DNA of 10,404 nucleotides from Thermoplasmata archaeon (GTDB lineage: Archaea; Thermoplasmatota; E2; DHVEG-1; B8-G13). The translations under genes and the position numbers were made by a program. This document shows, in pieces, positions 6,028-10,404 of this stretch. Numbering within the stretch: position 1 is the stretch's first letter; every line of letters begins with the position of its first letter. Where the stretch lies: contig JAGGYP010000012.1 of assembly GCA_021162485.1 (NCBI GenBank), forward strand, positions 1-10,404, given 5' to 3'. The notes beneath the pieces are model-generated. The model saw nothing but the letters and a program-made list of their open reading frames with translations, had not been told where the DNA came from and made no database searches.

Positions 6028-7317
6028 ATGTCTTATATAAATAAGGTTTTGATAAAAAAAATAGCTATAATAACAATAGTCCTAGCACTAACAACTTTGC
6101 CCTCTTTTCAGTCAGTTGCATTTAAAACCAAAAAACACACTATTCCAAAACCATCCATCACATCCTCAGATAGAAAATACTGGACATTTATTATCTACAT
6201 GGATGCTGATAATGATCTCGAGAAAACAGCTTTGCAATCCATCAATCTGATGGAATACACCGGCTCAGACAAGAGTTTAAACATCATTGTTCAACTAGAC
6301 ACAAAAAAAATTTTTGACGGTGTGAGAAGATACTATATCACCAAGGATACAGATACATGGAACATAGGATCAGAAATCATTCAAACTCTAGAAGAAAAGA
6401 ATATGGGTGATCCGAACACCCTTGTTGACTTTGTGAAATGGAGTATCGAGAATTACCCTGCAGATAGATACTGCCTTGTTTTATGGGATCACGGCAACGG
6501 CTGGCAAGGTGGTATTTGCTATGATGAAACTAGCGGAGATCACCTCTCACTACAAGACTTAAAAAATGCAATGAAAGAGATAAAAAATATAGAAGGAAGG
6601 AAAATAGATCTCATACTATTTGACGCATGCCTGATGGGAATGTTAGAGGTTTATTATCAAATTAGAAACACCATCGATGTTCTAGTAGGATCCGAGGATG
6701 TAATATGGAGCAATGGCTGCCCATACCATATGATTATAAATGATCTAAAAAAGAAACCAGACTCCAATGCTCCTACTCTAGCAAGGTATATTATTGAAAA
6801 CTATGCAGACTACTACACATCTTTTTCTATCGCAATGGGAGCGTTTTACAATAGCTACCTGACAGATGTTATAGAAAAACTAGATTCCCTCGCTAAGCTT
6901 TTATTAGAAAACACAAAAGAGTACAAAAGGAAGATTAAAAAAGCTATAGAAGAAACAAAGTCTTTTGATGTAGGCGATTATAAAACCAATTATAAAGACC
7001 TATATGATTTTGCCAGAGAAATAAAAAATTTTGTTTCCAAAAAAGAAATCAAAGAGGTAGCAGATGAACTAATGAGAAGCATAGACAATGCGAAAATATT
7101 TTCCATTCAGAAGAGAAACAAAAACGCCCATGGTTTGAGTATCTATTTACCTATCAGAAAATCAGATTACAACAAAGACTATGATTCAATAGATCTCAGC
7201 ATCTCTACCCACTGGGATGATTTTATAAAAAACTATATCAAAACAAACAAGTTCAATGCAAAATCTCTTATACCAGTTCATATTTTTTCTAAAAAGTTAT
7301 GGGGATTTCTTTTGTAA
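6028..7317 (+). CDS. Secreted clostripain-type (C11) cysteine protease
   Basis: A 429-residue protein with an N-terminal secretion signal: lysines at 6, 10 and 11, then a hydrophobic core (about 12-26). The rest is a C11 caspase-like fold starting with YWTFIIYMDADNDLE (51-65). The catalytic dyad is visible: His155 in LWDHGNGW and Cys201 in FDACLMG, 46 residues apart. As I recall, this equals the His133/Cys179 spacing of the small C11 peptidase PmC11. Asp199, two before the cysteine, matches the S1 residue giving Arg/Lys specificity in that family. Shorter than clostripain itself, it has no visible repeat, membrane anchor or cell-wall domain after the catalytic region, so release outside the cell or loose attachment is likely. 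Probable role: cutting extracellular protein for peptide fermentation. The start has no Shine-Dalgarno but a well-placed TATA region. Its last 19 bases overlap the helicase gene. Confidence 0.9.
   Translation: MSYINKVLIKKIAIITIVLALTTLPSFQSVAFKTKKHTIPKPSITSSDRKYWTFIIYMDADNDLEKTALQSINLMEYTGSDKSLNIIVQLDTKKIFDGVRRYYITKDTDTWNIGSEIIQTLEEKNMGDPNTLVDFVKWSIENYPADRYCLVLWDHGNGWQGGICYDETSGDHLSLQDLKNAMKEIKNIEGRKIDLILFDACLMGMLEVYYQIRNTIDVLVGSEDVIWSNGCPYHMIINDLKKKPDSNAPTLARYIIENYADYYTSFSIAMGAFYNSYLTDVIEKLDSLAKLLLENTKEYKRKIKKAIEETKSFDVGDYKTNYKDLYDFAREIKNFVSKKEIKEVADELMRSIDNAKIFSIQKRNKNAHGLSIYLPIRKSDYNKDYDSIDLSISTHWDDFIKNYIKTNKFNAKSLIPVHIFSKKLWGFLL
7267..7274 (+). promoter_or_regulatory. Possible internal promoter for the helicase gene
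   Basis: CTTATACC lies 25-32 bases before the helicase ATG at 7299, within the end of the protease gene. There is no Shine-Dalgarno before that ATG, so a leaderless transcript from this TATA-like box would explain how the helicase is expressed apart from the protease. Weak match to consensus. Confidence 0.3.
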
Positions 7318-9887
7318 ACAGGCCATGGTCTGAGAGAGAAAACTTTCGATGTCTTGAACCAGATGTTAGAAGATGGTTTAAAAGCAAGTTCAAAAGATTA
7401 ACTCCACCACAAAGATTTTCGTTCAAAATCATTTCAAACAATGAAAATGTTTTGATAACTGCTCCAACCGGCTCCGGGAAAACATTCTCTGCTTTTATGG
7501 TAATCATAAGCGAGCTAATTAAACTAGCTAAACAAGGAAAACTAGAAGACAAGGTGTATTGCATTTATGTTAGCCCTTTAAGAGCATTAAACAATGATAT
7601 CCACAGAAACCTAATTATTCCCTTAGAAGAAATCAGAGAAACAATAAATGAGAAAATCGATGTAAGAATCGGCATTAGAACAGGAGATATCTCACCATAT
7701 GAAAGACAGAGGCAACTAAAGAAACCTCCTCATATTCTAATAACAACACCAGAGAGCCTTGCTATTCTTTTAAACTCACGTCGCTTCTTAGAAAAATTAC
7801 AGGATGTAAAATGGATTATAATCGACGAGATTCATGAACTCGCCTCTAATAAAAGAGGCGTTCATCTATCCCTGAGCATAGAAAGATTGCAAAATCTAAA
7901 CAAAAAAGAGTTTATACGCATTGGTCTAGGTGCAACTCTGCATCCTTTAGAAGAAGCAGCAAAGTTTCTCGTTGGTTACAAAAATAGCAAAATAAGAAAT
8001 TGTAAAATAGTCGATGTATCTTGGTTTAAACCTTTTGATGTAAAACTAGTTTGTCCTACCAATGATATAGTTCACATTGATGCAGAAACCCTGAACAATC
8101 TAATGTACAAAGAACTCAGGGAGATAATTTCTAAACACACCACCACACTTGTTTTCACAAACACAAGATCAGGTAGTGAAAGAGTGGTTCACCATCTCAA
8201 GAAAGCAGGATGGTTTGATGAAGAACTCATCGCTGCACATCACGGCTCCTTATCAAGAGAGATAAGATGGGATGTAGAAGAAAAACTAAAAAACGGCCAG
8301 TTAAAAGCTGTTATCTCATCAACCAGTCTAGAACTGGGCATAGACATTGGTTACATAGACGTAGTTGTACAGATTGGCTCCCCAAAATCTGTCACCAGAT
8401 GTGTTCAACGCATAGGTAGAAGTGGTCACAATATAAACGATACAGCAAAAGGAATCATCATAGGCATGGACAGAGATGATCTCATAGAATGCGGAGTAAT
8501 GTTAAAATGCCTAAAAGAAAGAAAACTTGACAAGATAAAGATACCACAAAACTGCCTTGATGTTCTCGCTCAGCATATCGTAGGTATGGCTTTAAACAAA
8601 AAATGGCATGCAAAAGAAGCTTTCGAAATCATAAAAAGAAGCTATTGTTATAGAAACCTAGATTATGAAACCTTTAAATCAATGTTAAAATATCTCGCCG
8701 GACACTATGCAAATCTAGAGGATAGAAGCGTCTATGGCAAAATATGGTTTGATGAGAAAGACGAAATGTTCGGCAGAAGAGGAAAATACACCAAAGTTAT
8801 CTATTATCTAAACATGGGAACAATACCAGATGAGGTCAAAGTAGATGTCTACACAGTGGGAAAAAGAAAAAAATACGTTGGCAACATAGAAGAAGATTTT
8901 CTAGAAAGACTAAGAAAAAACGACATTTTCGTACTAGGGGGAAAAACATACCAGTTCAAATATGCTAGAGGCATGAGATGCTATGTTGAAGAAAAAAAAG
9001 AAGAATACCCAACCATACCAGCATGGTTCTCAGAGCTTTTACCACTAAGCTATGATCTAGCCGTAGAGATTAGTAAAATAAGAGGAACAATGCTTAAAAA
9101 AGCAATCAAGGGCGAGAACATAGAAAAAATATTAGATTTGCTACCAGCAGATGAGAAATCCAGAAACTCCATAAAAGAATATATTGAACTACAATCTAAA
9201 TACCTTAAAAAAGTGATAACAGACAAAAAATTTTTGATAGAAGAAACAAGAGATCTAAGAAAAAGAAGAATATGGGTTTTTCACCTTCTCCTAGGTAGAA
9301 GAATAAACGATGTTTTATCCAGAGTATTCGCTATAATCATTGGAAAAAAACTAAAATCTGATATCCTTGTGACAATAAACGATAATGGTTTCACACTAAC
9401 AATACCAGAAGATGCAAAGATTTCTATAGATGAAATAATAGAAAAAGTTTGCTCGACAGATATCAAAGAATTGTTAAAAGAAAACCTAAGAAGAACAGAA
9501 CTAGTTAAAAGAAGATTCAGACACACCGCCTCCAGAAGCTTCCTAGTGTTAAGAAACTACAAGGGTCACAAAATAAGCGTAAGAAAACAACAAGTCAACG
9601 CACAAACCCTGCTTAGAGTATGCGAAGAAATAGACAAAGATTTCCCCATAATAAGAGAAACATATAGAGAAATCCTAGAAGACCTCATGGATATAGAAGG
9701 AGCAAAAGAAATTTTAAAGAAAATCAAAAACAAAGAAATAAAATACGAGTTTGCAAAGACAAAATATCCATCCCCATTTGCCCACAACCTAATACTACTC
9801 GGAGATGCAGACATAATACTTATGAAAGATAGAAGACAGAGATTAATTGAGCTTCATGAAAAGATAATAAAGGAAATAGGAAGATGA
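7299..9887 (+). CDS. lhr: Lhr-like superfamily 2 helicase
   Basis: An 862-residue ATP-dependent helicase of the archaeal Lhr/Lhr-core (aLhr2-like) type. Motifs in order: TPPQ (35-38), Walker A APTGSGKT (55-62), SPLRALNND (92-100), TTPESL (149-154), Walker B DEIH (176-179), GATLHP (211-216), VFTNTRSGSE (285-294), HHGSLSRE (314-321), SSTSLELGIDIG (340-351) and motif VI QRIGRSGH (370-377). The C-terminal 450 or so residues correspond to the winged-helix and extra Lhr domain, and the length is usual. Lhr enzymes unwind DNA or RNA-DNA duplexes 3' to 5'; studied members act in DNA repair or RNA handling and one archaeal form limits strand annealing. ATG 7299 is the only plausible start ahead of motif Q. 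It overlaps the protease end by 19 bases and the phosphoesterase start by four (ATGA), so the latter two are probably translationally coupled. Confidence 0.95.
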   Translation: MGISFVNRPWSERENFRCLEPDVRRWFKSKFKRLTPPQRFSFKIISNNENVLITAPTGSGKTFSAFMVIISELIKLAKQGKLEDKVYCIYVSPLRALNNDIHRNLIIPLEEIRETINEKIDVRIGIRTGDISPYERQRQLKKPPHILITTPESLAILLNSRRFLEKLQDVKWIIIDEIHELASNKRGVHLSLSIERLQNLNKKEFIRIGLGATLHPLEEAAKFLVGYKNSKIRNCKIVDVSWFKPFDVKLVCPTNDIVHIDAETLNNLMYKELREIISKHTTTLVFTNTRSGSERVVHHLKKAGWFDEELIAAHHGSLSREIRWDVEEKLKNGQLKAVISSTSLELGIDIGYIDVVVQIGSPKSVTRCVQRIGRSGHNINDTAKGIIIGMDRDDLIECGVMLKCLKERKLDKIKIPQNCLDVLAQHIVGMALNKKWHAKEAFEIIKRSYCYRNLDYETFKSMLKYLAGHYANLEDRSVYGKIWFDEKDEMFGRRGKYTKVIYYLNMGTIPDEVKVDVYTVGKRKKYVGNIEEDFLERLRKNDIFVLGGKTYQFKYARGMRCYVEEKKEEYPTIPAWFSELLPLSYDLAVEISKIRGTMLKKAIKGENIEKILDLLPADEKSRNSIKEYIELQSKYLKKVITDKKFLIEETRDLRKRRIWVFHLLLGRRINDVLSRVFAIIIGKKLKSDILVTINDNGFTLTIPEDAKISIDEIIEKVCSTDIKELLKENLRRTELVKRRFRHTASRSFLVLRNYKGHKISVRKQQVNAQTLLRVCEEIDKDFPIIRETYREILEDLMDIEGAKEILKKIKNKEIKYEFAKTKYPSPFAHNLILLGDADIILMKDRRQRLIELHEKIIKEIGR

Positions 9888-10404
9888 AAATAACAGATGC
9901 AGTAGAAATAATAGACTCCTACCCAGCAGCTTATATAAAACCATTAGATGCTATAGTGATAGCAGATTTACACTTAGGCTATGAGACAATAGCTGCTGAA
10001 AACGGCGTATTTCTACCCAAAATACAATACAGCAAAACCATAGAGAAGATGAGAAAAATCATAAGCAAAATTGATGCTAAAAACATAATAATAAATGGTG
10101 ATATTAAACATGAATTCTCAGAAACAAGCTATCACGAATACAAAGAAGTAAAAAATTTCTTCGACTTCCTAAACAACCTAGGTTTTGAAAAAATAATAGT
10201 TTTAAAAGGAAACCATGATAACTTTATCATCAATATCACCAGAAAATATGACAACATAGAACTCCACAACGAGCTAGCAATAAATGATTTCCTCTTCCTA
10301 CATGGACATAAAGACAAAAATATCATAGAAATAAAGCAAAAAAACATTATTCTAGCCCATGAACACCCAGCCATTGGACTCTATACAGAAATAGGTGTGA
10401 AAGA
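9884..10404 (+). CDS. ICC-like metallophosphoesterase, cut by right edge
   Basis: 173 codons of an open frame from the ATG that overlaps the helicase stop (ATGA, 9884-9887). It has the full set of calcineurin-like phosphoesterase metal ligands visible so far: D28-L-H30 in ADLHLGYE, GD at 72-73 (with an unusual I-K-H-E after it), GNHD (109-112), HGH (140-142) and HEHP (159-162). The ADLHLG start and late HEHP motif fit the archaeal ICC-like family (COG1407), not the longer Mre11/SbcD. In the family these residues bind two metal ions that cleave a phosphodiester or phosphomonoester bond; the natural substrate is not established. Genes of this family are often next to Lhr-type helicase genes in archaea, so a joint role in nucleic acid processing is likely. 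Only the C-terminal end is missing, off the window. Confidence 0.92.
   Translation, partial: MKITDAVEIIDSYPAAYIKPLDAIVIADLHLGYETIAAENGVFLPKIQYSKTIEKMRKIISKIDAKNIIINGDIKHEFSETSYHEYKEVKNFFDFLNNLGFEKIIVLKGNHDNFIINITRKYDNIELHNELAINDFLFLHGHKDKNIIEIKQKNIILAHEHPAIGLYTEIGVK

Noticed and set aside
9281..10374. Minus-strand frames opposite the helicase end and phosphoesterase
   Set aside because: The plus strand carries helicase and phosphoesterase sequence with conserved motifs throughout; the minus-strand translations are low-complexity Ser/Ile/Phe/Leu-rich.
1..10404. Defence island, CRISPR array, tRNA, rRNA or insertion sequence
   Set aside because: No regularly spaced repeats, no Cas, restriction, toxin-antitoxin or transposase motifs, and no tRNA T-arm signatures were seen. 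The helicase is a housekeeping-type Lhr, and the protease is secreted with a signal peptide, which argues against a caspase-like defence effector.

Overview
This 10.4-kb AT-rich window looks like a chromosomal segment of an archaeon, most likely a euryarchaeal lineage. The evidence is an archaeal-type DnaG (short, N-terminal domain then TOPRIM), a UPF0058 protein, a histidine-type Thi4 thiazole synthase, an archaeal Lhr-like helicase paired with an ICC-like phosphoesterase, and promoters of the TATA-box, sometimes leaderless, kind. A secreted clostripain-type protease and a phenylacetate-CoA ligase suggest an anaerobic, peptide-using heterotroph. A Thermoplasmatota-like lineage is my best guess, at low confidence; nothing here fixes the taxon.

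Layout. Bases 1-232 (-) carry the 5' part of an unrecognised gene running off the left edge. It is divergent from dnaG (423-1625, +) across an intergenic region with two mirrored copies of a 15-bp motif. A UPF0058 gene (1762-2070, +) follows and collides tail to tail with a GNAT acetyltransferase gene (2067-2507, -). Divergent from the latter, thi4 (2609-3379, +) is followed after 52 bases by an MFS transporter (3432-4613, +), whose stop lies 6 bases from the stop of a convergent paaK-like gene (4620-5912, -). Divergent from paaK, a secreted C11 cysteine protease (6028-7317, +) overlaps by 19 bases an Lhr-family helicase (7299-9887, +). That gene in turn overlaps by 4 bases (ATGA) a metallophosphoesterase (9884-10404, +), cut off by the right edge.

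Functional reading. Three themes can be supported: RNA/DNA information processing (DnaG, Lhr helicase, phosphoesterase), thiamine precursor synthesis (Thi4, possibly with the adjacent transporter), and use of extracellular protein and aromatic acids (protease, aryl-CoA ligase). I see no CRISPR array, rRNA, tRNA, insertion sequence or recognisable defence island. The most interesting unexplained signals are small and non-coding: the mirrored 15-bp motif in the dnaG divergent intergenic region, an M-L-stop mini-ORF whose stop overlaps a GTG start, and a Shine-Dalgarno sequence inside a potential hairpin before the transporter. I do not see a convincing new multi-gene system.
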